Source: Gnetum montanum
Taxonomy: Eukaryota > Streptophyta > Gnetopsida > Gnetales > Gnetaceae
Length of the DNA stretch: 64,000 bases
Assembly: GCA_015680685.1 (NCBI GenBank)
Contig: MNCI01016273.1
Span: 1,790,273 to 1,854,272 of the forward strand
Reading direction: 5' to 3'
In this document: in pieces, positions 37,656 to 49,013 of the stretch
Position numbering within the stretch: position 1 is the stretch's first letter
Layout of the letters: each line of letters begins with the position of its first letter
Notes under the pieces: model-generated
Seen by the model: only the letters and a program-made list of their open reading frames with translations
Database searches by the model: none
Told to the model about the DNA's origin: nothing
Program-made: the position numbers and the translations under genes

Positions 37656-38430
37656 AGTGCTTGTTTAAGTTTCTAAGAAGTGTCCAACTTCTCCCAATTG
37701 ATGATCTTAGATTAAGGGTTGGAAGTTGGTGACGCTCATATTCCAATGTGTCTATGGCTTTGTTGTTGGCATGGATTTCCTTAGTTTGTTCCATGCATAT
37801 TTGGTTGCTCCTTCAAGTAGCTGTCAATGACGGGGTGTCTACTACTGGTTGTGTAGTTTCTACATATAGGCATCTTTGTTTCAATGTTTCAAGAGCACAC
37901 TTGTTACATGGAGGCATTTCCTCCATGTCATCACTCGATGAATCACTATATGTGATGCATGGAACTTTCCTCTTCTCGATCTTTCCACATATGTTTATCT
38001 TAGAAATTTCCAAGGAAAGATCACAGATCCTAAGGCATGTGTCTACTGTACTAAGCCATGCCCTTCCCATTATAATTGGGAAGTCCCCTTCATTGTTGTT
38101 AACTTCAATCACCAGGAAATCAGTTGGGTAAGACCAACCACACATAGTGATAATGATGTCCTCCACCAATCCTAAGGGAATGGTGATGGACTGGTCTACC
38201 AGCTCTAGTTGAATGTTGCTCTTCTTTAGTTGGGGTAGGTTCTAGGCATGATACATCTCTTGTGAAATTAAGTTGACTCTGGAACATGAGTCAAGAAGAG
38301 CCCTATGTGGTTCATTTTCGATGATTTGTAAATAGATTAAGGGACTCCCAGGGTCAGTTAGTTTCTTAGGAAGGTGGGCCACCTTGATCTAGTCAGTTAC
38401 AGTATGCGTTAACATAACCGTATGCGTTAA
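37656..38430 (-). pseudogene. Element 2 protease (terminal coding domain)
   Basis: The minus-strand frame 38169-37813 reads VEDIIITMCGWSYPTDFLVI, then FPIIMGRAWLSTVDT with the GRA motif intact, and VPCITYSDSSSDDMEEMPP. The Asp loop lies just upstream near 38290 (LLDSCSRVNLIS-like; the usual Gly appears changed). After the protease about 130 bp of linker precede the junction to the 3' region, so the polyprotein would end here without RT. Confidence 0.82.
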
Positions 38431-40990
38431 GCTTTGATTTTGGATGAAAGGGTGCTTCGAAGTGTTACATGGTGGAGGAGTCTACATGGGCCCAACCACT
38501 TGTTGTTACGAGAGTTTGTCTAGGCTTTTGGTTTTGAAGTAAGGTCCTCTCTTTTTACATTTGTCAGAACCAGTAGTAGGTTGGATATTTACAGCTCTGG
38601 CAGCGTGACATTGCTACGGTTGAGGAGGAAGTTCCCCTTGCATTGTTGGAGCAAGAGGTGTTATGGGGACTACTTGTGGTGGAAGAGGTGCAGGTGGATT
38701 AGGAGGATGGTGTGGGTATGGAGTGTCTCCTGAAGGAGGATTCCTTCTGAAGTACTCCCGAACCTAGTAGTGATGGTTGGGGGTTGTGTAACTCATAGAG
38801 TCACTTGGAGAAATCGACTGCTACACATAATATCCATAAGGGTCAGGCTTTCGGTAAGGGTACTGATGTTTTGGTGATGGCATCCCCCATGATTGTGGGT
38901 ATTACCATTGTTGATGCAATCTGATGGGCTGTGGTGGAGTTCCACTTGGATAATACGTTAGTGGTTGGTGGAACTGCCTTGGGTTACCTTGTGGATAAGG
39001 TAACCTTCAGGGTGTTTGCCGTTGGTTGAGTCTTGGATTAAGTGCATACACCCCAGACTCCTATAGATGTGAGATGATGGGGCAGCATCCCTTAGGATGG
39101 TCATAGTGGCAGATCTCACATCCACCGTCATTGTCTATGTCAGAGTCCATAGCCACATCGGACTTAGTGATTTTCCCCTTACCCTTGTTATGTGTAGGGC
39201 CTAAATCTCTCCACTTTTTCTTACCTTTGTAACTACTTTGTTCTACCTTAGACTCTTCTAAAATTTTTAAGAAATTTTCAATTTTAGGGTCTAAGGAACT
39301 CCATACATCATCTATCGTAGTTGCTATTTCTATTGTTAGTTTTTGGATCGTCAAGATTTTTCAATTCACCAACTCTTCGATTGGTGACTCATCCTCTTCA
39401 TCACAAAATTTCACTCCCTTCTTTCAAAGGGAGGGATCACGGTTATACTCTTCTGCACTTTCCCTTTTGCATAGCTCACCCTCTTCTTTTACTACTTATT
39501 CCAACAAGCTACGTACTTCATGGGCTCTAAGTTGTGAGAGTCTCCCTTGGGCATAAGTTCCAAGGGATCTTCTAGTTTCATGTCTTAGCACATCCATGAT
39601 GTGGCAAAGTTGATCCCACTGAGCGTACCCATGGCCCAAGCAACGATGTAGCAATGTGTAGTATCGGGTCATGGTAGCATCCAAGGGTTCGTGTGTACCT
39701 TGCTTCTAGCCTTGGATCTGCTTATGCAAATTGGACACTCTGGAGTACATTTGATACTTTTCGTTGAAGAGTTCTAGCATCGTACTCCACCTCCTGATGG
39801 TTTCTAGTTCTAAGGACCGGTACTAGCTCTCTACTTCCTTGGTGAGTGTCCTTGGGAATAACTTAAGTTTTTACCACTCATTTTCTATATTTTTCAAGGC
39901 ACAGGCATTGTGGAATGCCCATAAATGATTTTGCAGATCAGCACTGTATCCCCCTTCAAATCATGGGATGTTATTCATGTCTAAATGCTTGATCCGACTA
40001 TCCTTTAAATGCCTTGTGGGAATCCTAACTACCTCCATTATGTCAAGCATACTTTGGGTTGTGAGTAGGGGCTCGTCATGATCATCTCTTTCATGATGCC
40101 TGTGATGTCTACATTGTTCCCTACTCTTCCTATTTCCTTGCCCTTGTCCTCTCTCTCGACCTTCCCATCGACGTATTTCGTCCTTCTTACTTTTATCCTC
40201 ACTTTTATGTTCATGGTGGCTGCACGCAGATGTGGAAGGAGAGGATGAGTGATGTGAAGAAGGGGAAGAAGAAGGGGAACCATCACCATGACGATGTTTC
40301 TTGCCTTCTCTTCAGCTGCTATGGCCCCGATCATGGTGACGATCTAAGTGCCCGTCCTTAGCATAAGTGGTTGTTCCCTATGTGAACAGTTGGTGTTCAC
40401 GGGCATCAGAACCAGGGACATGTATCATTGATCATAAGTTCTGATACCCAACCTCCTCATCATCGTTAGGAGGGGGAACATCTTTTGCTAAAGAACCCAT
40501 GATAAGGGGTTCCTCATCTTCTATTTCACTAAGGATGTGCGGGACCTTGCCCTTCAGCAGTGTATGTTGGCTCTCCTGCTTTAAGTCTCTCATACGTTGG
40601 ACATCTATGGAATAATAATCCCTCATGTCAAAGTCCTCTGCAACGTATTTAGCATATAGCCTAGTCATGCCTATTTGTGCCAAGGCACGGAAAATCATGT
40701 GAGAGATTGTTCGATCTAGGGGTAACACAGTGTTACCTTGCAAATATCTCCACCATAGCTACTCGTCCTAATGGAGAATAAAAGTAAAATTAGGAATATA
40801 CTCATCGGGATGAGTATATATCATCTTATATTATTTAGGACTTGGCTGGTTTTGGTTATGTGTTTTATCTTGCCGACTGTCTTGTGTGTGGTCCTTAGGT
40901 GGTGAGTTGCTCTTATGAGAAGAAGGCGTTTTTATTGGTGTGCTAATTTCACCGTTATATAAATTTTTTCTCTTGATTAACCCGAAGGTT
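38431..40990 (-). pseudogene. Element 2 gag
   Basis: The minus-strand gag starts near 40985. The N-terminal piece 40743-40432 reads ISHMIFRALAQIGMTRLYAK and ends in DDEEVGYQNL. A Ser/Pro/His-rich basic segment lies at 40330-40060. The gag core at about 40050-39420 has YYTLLHRCLGHGYAQWDQL, HIMDVLRHETRR, LSQLRAHEVRSLLE. An acidic/Lys spacer (39354-39130) follows, then an intact Cys/His box CEICHYDHPKGCC near 39079-39121 (spacing CX2CX3HX3C), then a Pro/Tyr/Gln-rich tail. Stops such as CAG to TAG interrupt it, but the domains are complete. Confidence 0.88.
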
Positions 40991-41054
40991 CGTTAAGGCT
41001 CACAATGATGTGAGTGATGTCCCTTATGTTCTATTCAGTGCACAAACAGTTAGT

Positions 41055-41071
41055 CCTCAACAACGGCGCCA
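41055..41071 (-). other. Element 2 primer-binding site (tRNA-Asp type)
   Basis: The minus strand reads TGGCGCCGTTGTTGAGG. It matches 14 of 17 positions of the tRNA-Asp 3' end complement and is the best preserved primer site in the window. Confidence 0.88.
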
Positions 41072-41072
41072 A

Positions 41073-42008
41073 TGATGAGTGGCGAGCTACCCCTACACTC
41101 AACCATATGAAACGAGCGTAGCACACGTGATCCAGTCGAACTCGGTAGACTAAATGCCTAAACACCCCATGGAACACTTGGGTTTAATCATTTGTTGTCT
41201 TCCCAGACTTACTTGTTATTGTCACAGTGTATGGTTAAGTAAGTCCAGGGTATATGATTTTTTGGTCTTTTATGATTTTTCTCCTATGTTATCAAGGTGA
41301 AGGTTTGAGAGAGCTAACTAACTCTAACTAAGAACTAAGTATAAATTAACTAGCATCAGCATCCATTCCCACTTACCATACACACCCTAAACTATGCAAC
41401 TGTGGCTACAAAATGCTAATCATTACTAGGATCACCACACGTAACGCACGTGCTTGAAGTGGTTGTACTGAGGCACTTAACTAGCCTAAACGTGATGAGC
41501 AGTCGATTCCTTGACTAGCTGTACACATTCGTAGATGCTCATAATCAAGTCGTACTCATCCCACATTCTAGGAGTTGAGGGTGAGAGAAACTAATTGCGA
41601 TGAGCAGCTGATTCCTTGATTAGCCGTACACATTCGTCAATGGTCGTAATCAAGTCATACTCATGCCACACTAATGCAGGTAATAAATAATAAGTAATAA
41701 ATCCTATTCCATGCACTGCAAGGTTTATCCACAAAGCTCATCTTTATTGCTGTATACAACTTGCATTCAGGTACAAAGCTACTCGAATAAAGATTCGTTC
41801 ACTTGGGGACTCCTACTGTGAGCACATGGAAAATATTCTATCTCTGGAGTGATCAAACTACTAGAGTTTCCCTACTTTAAGCCTAGGATGAGAAATGAAG
41901 GGAGTACTACTTCTTATTTATAAATTTGGTGGCAGATCGTGATAGCACATACACGATATCACAGGGGATGACGCGATATCGTGGTGCATGAGATATCGCG
42001 TCTCATCA
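41073..42008 (-). repeat. Element 2 5' LTR
   Basis: 936 bp from TGATGAG to CTCATCA, directly followed by the CCTTA duplication. The minus-strand TATA box is at 41915-41922. U3 palindromes lie at about 41955-42000. It contains two tandem copies of a roughly 110-bp unit, marked by GATGAGCAG and TCGTACTCAT motifs (41500-41690), that are absent from the 3' LTR as assembled. Confidence 0.93.
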
Positions 42009-42860
42009 CCTTATTTTTTACATTCTTATTATCTTTTTCACATTTCTCATTAATTCTTATATTCTTTAATCTTGTTTCCTATTCTTTTATACTTTTCATA
42101 TTTCTTAACATCTTTCATTCTTTAATATCTTTCAAATTCTTTTTACATTTTTTATTCTTACCATTTCTATATTTTTCATGATTTTTACTATTTCTCATGT
42201 ACATATTTTTGTTGATTTTCCTAATAAAATGTAAAGGAATAAACGAGGTGTAGTCAAAATAATGAGAATTTTACCCTATATTATCAAATCATTAAAGGAT
42301 TGATTGTGTATGCAGTGAACAACATCATCTATCCACTCATTTCTAATAATAAGAGGTTCTTACCATGGCATAATGATATTCTCTTCATAATAAAACTAAA
42401 ATAAACTTGTGATCATTATTCCTAGGTAGAAAAGTGAAGAACCAATTTGGAATGAAAGGGGTGTGACATCAAGGGGATTTGTGGATTCTCTAAGGGTACT
42501 ACTATAAGTCTTATCCTACTATTAAGTTGTATTGTTTACTTGAGTTCTAATGAAAAATGGAAGTATGTTCTAAAAATAATTACTACCTTACTATGTCACT
42601 CGAAAGACATGTTACCCATGCTTGAAGGTAATCCTTTGGTAAGGTTGACATAGTAATAATCTAATAAACATACATAATAAAAATGTTGGAGTGTTCCAAT
42701 GGAAAGACATGTTATACATGCCTGAAGGTAGCTAACTTCTTAGAAATTTCAAGGTTTCTGAACTTTTATTAGTTATGGGGCTAGAAAGATATATTACCCA
42801 TGTAGGAAGGAACTCCTTTGTCCAATGCTCAAGTCTCGTTTAAAATAAATTGTGTTGTTA
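42009..42860 (+). other. Element 4 3' region, beyond the nested element
   Basis: The plus strand resembles the reverse complement of element 1 3' region, for example GGTGTGAC near 42470. A segment like AAAGACATGTTACCCATGC is present three times (about 42603, 42703, 42784) where element 1 has one. No frame is conserved. Confidence 0.6.
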
Positions 42861-44284
42861 ATAAATTGATTCCTTGAACTTCATTGCCAAGTATTAATAT
42901 TCCTTGTAGCTGTGATAGTCTTGTAGTTGTTGGTTTTGGAATGATACAATGTCATGTCACTAGCAAGTGGTATGAACTTGGTTTGAATATTGGAAGGAAA
43001 GGATAATGAAATTTCTAACCATGTATTGCATATAGAATTCATTATTCCTATGATGAGACACCTCAAGTCTCATTTTTTGTAATGCCTGCTACTACCATTC
43101 CAACTCACTATTATATACAATCATAATTTGATGGTTTTGTATAATATAGTATTGTTTCCTCATTGATACAGTACTAAGATGTATATTTTAGAAAGCAAGT
43201 ATGTTTTAAATTCAACTCCTTTAGTGCCTATAGAAATTTGTAAGTGTGGTTATACAAGGGTACTAAGGGCTAGAACCTACTTTGTGAAGGATCCACTTGT
43301 ATAACTCTTGTACTTCATACCTAATGACCAATTCCACATCATCTTATGCCTCCAGAACACTTATACAATCATTAGTATTTTCCTACATACTTGTCTTTAT
43401 TCTTATGTTTGATAATTTTGACTAAATATCTCCTAAAAAGCTTAATTGACTTACCTTATTCAAACTCCTTCTTTCACATGACTTCAATGATACATTATTA
43501 CATTATAAGCATCACCTATGATTAAAAACCATTTAGAATTTCTCTATACCTTATAGACTATTCATTTTATCCAAAGTTTCTATCATAAATTGCACAAAAT
43601 CTTGAAAATATTTATGGTTATATCATAGATATGATTTATGAGCTCCTATGATATCACATTCATGCTATCATACCTATGATGTATCCCTAATAAAAATCTA
43701 TATATACACACAACATGTTAGAAAATTTTTTCATTCTCTCATTTCACACATATGGAGTTCATATTGTTTTGCTGACCTCCAAAATTCAGAGAGCCATATC
43801 TTCCTTACTGCAATTTCAATTTGAGTTAGTCTTATATCCTTTTGCTCATTGAGTGACAAACTTAGTTGTAAAGTAAAGTATTATGCATGATTTATGAAAA
43901 ATTGTATCAACTTTTCTAATTCCTAAAAGAACAAAGTAAGGATAAGAATAATAAGAGAAGATGACATTCTAACATAACATAAGCTAATAAACCTAATGAT
44001 TCTTCTCAAATAACCATTTAAACATATTTTAGATAAGAAATGAATGATTGTGATAGGTCATCAAAGATAAACTTGTTTGTAACTATTAGAAAATTCTTCA
44101 ATTGAATATTTTTCTTGAAAAAGATTTTGTCTAAATAACAATTTTTCCAAATGTACAATCTGAATTAAAAACAAAGTTGATAATAAGGAATGATTTGGGT
44201 TAAAACCCAATAACTTAAGAAAGGGTTATGTACTATTAGAGATTTTTCTAAGTTAGTTGGGTAATCCTAAAATTATTCATAATT
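42861..44284. other. Unassigned AT-rich region
   Basis: No clear coding or LTR structure. Around 43610-43700 there are ATATGAT and GATATCAC-like motifs and a TATATATACAC, recalling the U3 of the LTR at 47265. I could not align the two well enough to call a 5' LTR. Confidence 0.35.
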
Positions 44285-47040
44285 GCATATGCCTCCCAAG
44301 AGACCTAAAGTAGAAGGACCTTTATAACCAAGGGAGAAAATATCCAAAGGAAGAGATAGAAGAATAACTAGAGAAAAAACTTCTTTTGTAGAGCAAAAGG
44401 CTTAGTCCTACAACATCCATCAACCCACACCTATAACATGGCAATATGCGTAGGTAGAAGTTGATGTACTATTTTCTCTTGAGCAAGGAAAAAATTTTAC
44501 ACTCTCCAATGAGTGTGTTCAAGCCATCTTGAAAAAGTCCATCATGTTCAATGTCATAGTGGAATTGAATTTTGTACCATTCATGGGGTTCATGCCTATT
44601 AAAGTCAACAAAGAACTACAAGTCTGTCCTCTGTGATCCACCACTTCAAGTAATGGTGAATGGTACTTAGAGACATCTTATTAGTTTTGGAAAAATGAAT
44701 AGGATGATGCTACCATGAAATTTGAAGGAATCATAGTGTCATACTTAGTTGAAGCAACAACCAAGGCATTGACTATTCCAAACATCAGAGCTAAAATTAC
44801 CCAAATATCTATAAGATCTAACACTAAGGAAAGAAATCTATGGTTGTAAAGAATCTATGGGACTAATGAAAATAAGTATAGTGGATCATCCATAGTTGAG
44901 AAGATTTACTTCAAGAATAGGATGTATCATTTATTTCCAATTAAAATACTTAACAAGATGTCCACCTATGTTTCTAGAAGAAGCACCATCTTAATGGGAA
45001 AATTTTAGGCTAATATAGCACATATACTATTTTTGGAAATCCAAAGGGGATTTTAGGAGAAGAAGATATGGAAACATACTCTACCATTTCCATGTCTCAT
45101 CAAAAGATTATGCCAATAAGTAGGAATTTTGGGCTACATCAATAATGTACTCTACAAAGCCTAAAATTCCTTGCATGCTGAAATCTCTAAACCAGTGCTG
45201 CAAAGAAAGATCAAGTGAAGAAGCTATTAGGCATTGATAAACCAATGGGTTCTACACTAGTAGGAAATATTCTAATCATAGGAATGAAACAAATAGAACC
45301 CTGTGGGTCAACACCAATTACCAATAGACTAGGAAAAAGTGTTTCATTAACATAACATGATTATAGACACTCAATGAGTCATTTGTAGTAGATAGCTAAA
45401 ATTGTAAGTTGGGAAAGCTATAAAGTCTCAAGCATGTATAGAGTTCAAGACATTGCCAACAAGCCTATAATTTCAACAAGACCTATAAGTAGTTAAGTCT
45501 TATTATAGGAAGAAGTATATGAAGATTGAACATAATAGATTTTGAGAAATGCTACATCTTTGCAAGTGATGTTGGAAACCAAAGAAGGAGTAATGGTAAT
45601 GTGATGCAACATTGGGATGCAATAGGAGTAGAATAGGTCATCAAAAATCATATTAAAGAATCCTTTACTATTCTTGATGTGCCACTAGCCAATATTACTA
45701 GAGCAAAAGGTGTGCAAATTATAGTTGAAATGACCTTAGCTGAGCATGAAGACATACTATAAGGACTACTATAGATGGGACAAGTCATCAAAAACCTCTT
45801 TGATATTCTTAGTGATATCACAATAGTTTAGTAAAAATTAATTTTAACTAAGGATAAGCTAGTAATGGTAGAAACTAGGATGCAACATGGTAAAAGAGAA
45901 GTGTAGAGGATATAGAAGGAATTGGCCACACTAAGAGCAGAAAGACAAGACCCTAGATGATACGTTGCACTTGATCAACTAGATCAATTTAGAAATGAAT
46001 AAATCAATCAACTATTGGCCAAGTATGCCTAAATGGAGATGGAAAATGAGAAAGTAGTATATAATGCTTCAGCTACAAATACCCAAATGTACATCCATGC
46101 CAAAGCTATAATTATATGAAAAAAGAAAATAAGAGAATTACCATTGAGAACATAAGGTTGATTGATAGAGGAAAGTAAAAGAATGTGTTAGAAGAAAGCA
46201 TTTATCAACTAAAAGAGTAATTTAATTAAGTTAAGCTCAAAATTAGATAATTGGCTTGTGAAAACATAACCTTGTCAATGGAGAAAGTTCCAACTATATA
46301 GTAAAAATCATCCATTGAAATCAACACATGGTAAAATGAGGCAAAAAAACACGAATGGCTAAAAAAGAATTTAGAGATCAAGAGGGTGTATACAAGTAAA
46401 AAAATAAAAAAGAGATGTAGATGACCAAAGCTAGAATCAATTTCATTGTAGCATAGACACATGATTAATAGTCCATCTTGGATAATCATGGCCACATACA
46501 TTAAGTCAAAGTGAAAAATAAAGACCTGTAGATTGAAGATATGATAGAGCACATGGAGTTAGTAAATCTCCAATTTGCTAACCTAGCCATGTTGATAGAG
46601 TAGCAAGTGACCACAATATATGCAATGTATGAAAAGGAATTTGCACATAAAAAGGATGAACAACAAAAGCTTCACATGGAAATATCTAAACTACAAGTGA
46701 TTAAAGCTAGCTACTAGGACTAGAAAGATGTTGTAGCAAACCTAACTAGAAGAATGATAGATTACCAAGAATGAAAGAAAATGACTAGAGCCTTTTAAGA
46801 AGAGCAAATGTAGTTTGTAGCATGCTATGTCAAGGTAAACAAAATGTTTCTACAATTGCCATATCCTTGGGAAGTACCAACTATAGGTAACATTACTGAA
46901 ATTTCCTAGACAGTACATGATCTAAGATTAGAAGAGGAAAAACTCAAGGCACTACTAAATAGGTATCAATTTTAGAAACTTCATGATAAAGGAAAGGAGT
47001 CAATGGAGAAGCCACCACCACCTATAACATGAAGATTACA
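44285..47040 (+). pseudogene. Large decayed ORF with coiled-coil character upstream of an LTR
   Basis: Read on the plus strand through stops and frameshifts, about 2.7 kb shows protein-like composition. It starts MPPKRPKVEGPL at 44287. A globular-looking first part follows: VDVLFSLEQGKNFTLSNECV, LKKSIMFNVIVELNFVPF, KFEGIIVSYLVEATTKALTI, KYSGSSIVEKIYFKNRMYHL. From about 46040 to 46960 it is rich in Lys, Glu, Gln and Met with heptad-like patterns (YEKEFAHKKDEQQKLHMEIS, LRLEEEKLKALLNRY). It ends near EKPPPPI at about 47030, just before a polypurine tract and LTR. I recognise no named family. The position fits an Athila env-like third ORF or the sole ORF of a non-autonomous element. Confidence 0.5.
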
Positions 47041-47264
47041 TCAAGCTTTGTTTAGTTTTTATTTGTTCTTGTCATATATGTCAATCATGAATTGCATAAC
47101 AATTTTGTAAACATTCCTCAAACCACAATGCAGCATTCATAGTAGAGTTAGTCATGTACATATGAGTCATAATGTCAAAGTCTATATATAACCTCACAAA
47201 TTCTGAAAGAACTCTATCCTCCTTTTGTTTTAGCTCGAGGATGAGTTTTTAGTTAGTTGGGGTA
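47041..47264 (+). other. 3' untranslated segment and polypurine tract before LTR
   Basis: CTCGAGGATGAG at about 47234-47245 is followed by GTTAGTTGGGGTA immediately before the LTR. The same arrangement (CTCAAGGATGAG, then a G-rich tract) precedes the 3' LTRs of elements 1 and 2 in their own orientation. Confidence 0.7.
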
Positions 47265-48105
47265 TGATAAAACCTTTTATTATGGTGAATATGATATCAT
47301 AACTCTGCATATGTCATTATAGATGTGATGTAGTGAGTCATGGTCATGGTTATAAATACCAACCCACCATCATGTTCAAACAACAATGTTTTGCCAATAG
47401 TTAGCAAAACTCTTGTAGCTTGTTTTTGTAAGTTAAAATTGGAGTGAATGCTTGTAGTGTTCTAAAATATAGTTATATAGAAATATAGCTATCTTCTATG
47501 CACAATTCATGAATGTTAATAAAGATCAAGATTTCTCTTCATCATTACAATATTTCACTTTGCATAGTTTTACTTTTTCATGATGTTTACTTTTATTTAG
47601 TCATTTATATTTCCTAAATCCTTTAATATTCCAATGTCTATTAGTAAGGTAGAATAAGAATAACTAGTTTCGATTGTAAAGTGTAATTATTTGATAATCC
47701 AATAGTGACTTTACTTAATTCGCTTAGTAGTGAAGTTACTTGGTAATCTCAGTAACAATTACATCAACCCAAGATGTGTATAGAAAACGAAGAATGGATG
47801 CTTATCACCAATATGATAGAATATATTTACATTTTGATTAAAATTAGTATTATAATTTATAATCATTTCCATAATGCTAAAAATTAGCACAATTAAAGAT
47901 AAATAACATCAGTCTATCACATACCTCACTAAGAGTTAAACCATACAATTTTCACCTTGCTAAATCTAAGTGGGAAGGCTATGATCAGGAACTTAATAGC
48001 AACTTACTAGCATACTCACATTGTTCATCTACAGATTTACATTTGGTTGCATGTTAATAGTTTTGACTTGTATGGTTGAGCATTGGAATAACCAACCACT
48101 TATCA
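47265..48105 (+). repeat. 3' LTR of an Athila-like relative
   Basis: It begins TGATAA and ends CTTATCA. TATAAATA lies at 47351-47358, GATATC at about 47291, and AATAAAGAT near 47518 (shared R-region motif). The 3' end GTATGGTTGAG before the terminus matches the other LTRs in the window. Divergence is high, so this is an older or different subfamily. It is preceded by a polypurine tract, so it is a 3' LTR rather than a solo LTR. Confidence 0.8.
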
Positions 48106-49013
48106 ATAACTATGGATGAAGCATATCATACATATTTAATTAAGAAAAATCATGAAATGGAGCAATTTAAACAACTAAAATATTAATTGTCATTACAAGT
48201 ACTAAAGAACCAAAATCTGAAATCATCATAAATGAAGAGACAATGCTACATTAGGAAGGAAGCCAATCAATAACTAAAGGATCATTCAATTGCAAACAAT
48301 CAGCTACAAAAAAAAAAAAAAAAAATCATCCCTCATCTCCCTAAATCACAAGAATCTAAATCCTATAGGATAGGATGTCCTTGTGTTAGATGATAATTCA
48401 TACACTATCTTTATTCATAAGTTGTTGTTGTTATACTAAGATAGTCAAGTTGTAAGTATGTATGTTATGTTAAGTTAGTTGTGATGATGTGTTACAAATT
48501 GTAACAAAGTATTGCATTGGTTACGATAATATGTTACTAGTTGTAAAAAAGTGTTTTGTTGGTTACGATAAGTCATGATCCTTCATCATATAAAAGTTCT
48601 AGCCAATACCAAGTTCAAAAGAAAGAAGAAAAAAAATGGAAAAAGGGATTGATTAGGAGTTAAGAAGAAATGAAGTTGTTCGTAATTTAGAAATAACTAC
48701 CACAACCAAAAGATCTAAGAATACAAAATTATGGAAAGCATTTATTTAAAGAAAATAAAATTTTAGTGATTATGAAATTATTTTATTAAAACTACAACAT
48801 ATTATGAAACCTTATACATGCTTCCAAATATTACATTAATTTTTACAATTTTTTTAAATTTTTTCTAGATATTAAGTGATGTGCTATTAAAACATGAATA
48901 TATGACATACTAAAGTAAATTGCTAAATATAAGTGTGACTTTTTCTTAAATAAATTTTTAATCCCTTGTGAGTGAATGGAAGAAAACATGTGATAAATTA
49001 CTTTTTTCATCTA
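48106..49013. promoter_or_regulatory. Promoter-like segment with 42-bp tandem repeat and TATA box
   Basis: Two 42-bp copies at 48487-48528 and 48529-48570 share 34 positions and end in an identical GGTTACGATA. About 20 bp further is TATAAAAG (48589-48596). TGTTAGATG at 48384 could be the TG start of a copia-like LTR, and enhancer duplications upstream of a TATA box are common there. No LTR end, primer site or coding region was found. A 19-A run lies near 48307-48325. Confidence 0.45.

Larger units (their letters stand above)
34982..42008 (-). mobile_element. Element 2: pol-less Athila-like element (gag-PR only)
   Basis: A 7.0-kb minus-strand element with exact CCTTA duplications, two LTRs, a tRNA-Asp-type primer site, gag, protease, 3' region and polypurine tract. 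RT, RNase H and integrase are absent. Sequence equivalent to element 1 positions of about 13550 to 10665 (roughly 2.9 kb) is replaced by a clean junction at about 37656. The same junction appears in element 6. The intact duplication shows that the deleted form itself transposed, presumably using pol proteins from related autonomous copies. Confidence 0.93.
28867..42860 (+). mobile_element. Element 4: Athila-like copy, plus strand, with element 2 nested inside
   Basis: Plus-strand gag, PR, RT, RNase H and IN follow in order from 28867 to about 34860. The 5' LTR, primer site and gag start are missing at the LINE boundary. The body is interrupted at 34981/42009 by element 2. Beyond it, 42009 to about 42860 resembles the 3' region of element 1 in reverse complement (shared GTGTGAC(A/C)TCAA and AAAGACATGTTAC motifs). 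It may continue to the LTR at 47265-48105, but 42861-44280 could not be aligned. Confidence 0.8.

Noticed and set aside
7892-42013. Phage, plasmid or prokaryotic defence system
   Set aside because: Integrase, RT and protease motifs are those of plant LTR retrotransposons, with LTRs, tRNA-Asp primer sites and 5-bp duplications. No bacterial gene organisation is present.
43072-43082. TGATGAG as a 5' end of an LTR for element 4
   Set aside because: No palindrome cluster, TATA box at the usual distance or CTCATCA terminus follows, so the match is probably chance.
46226-46552. Minus-strand membrane-like ORF of 108 codons
   Set aside because: It is antisense to the Lys/Glu-rich plus-strand reading. 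AAA/GAA codons read backwards give Phe/Leu, which mimics membrane segments.
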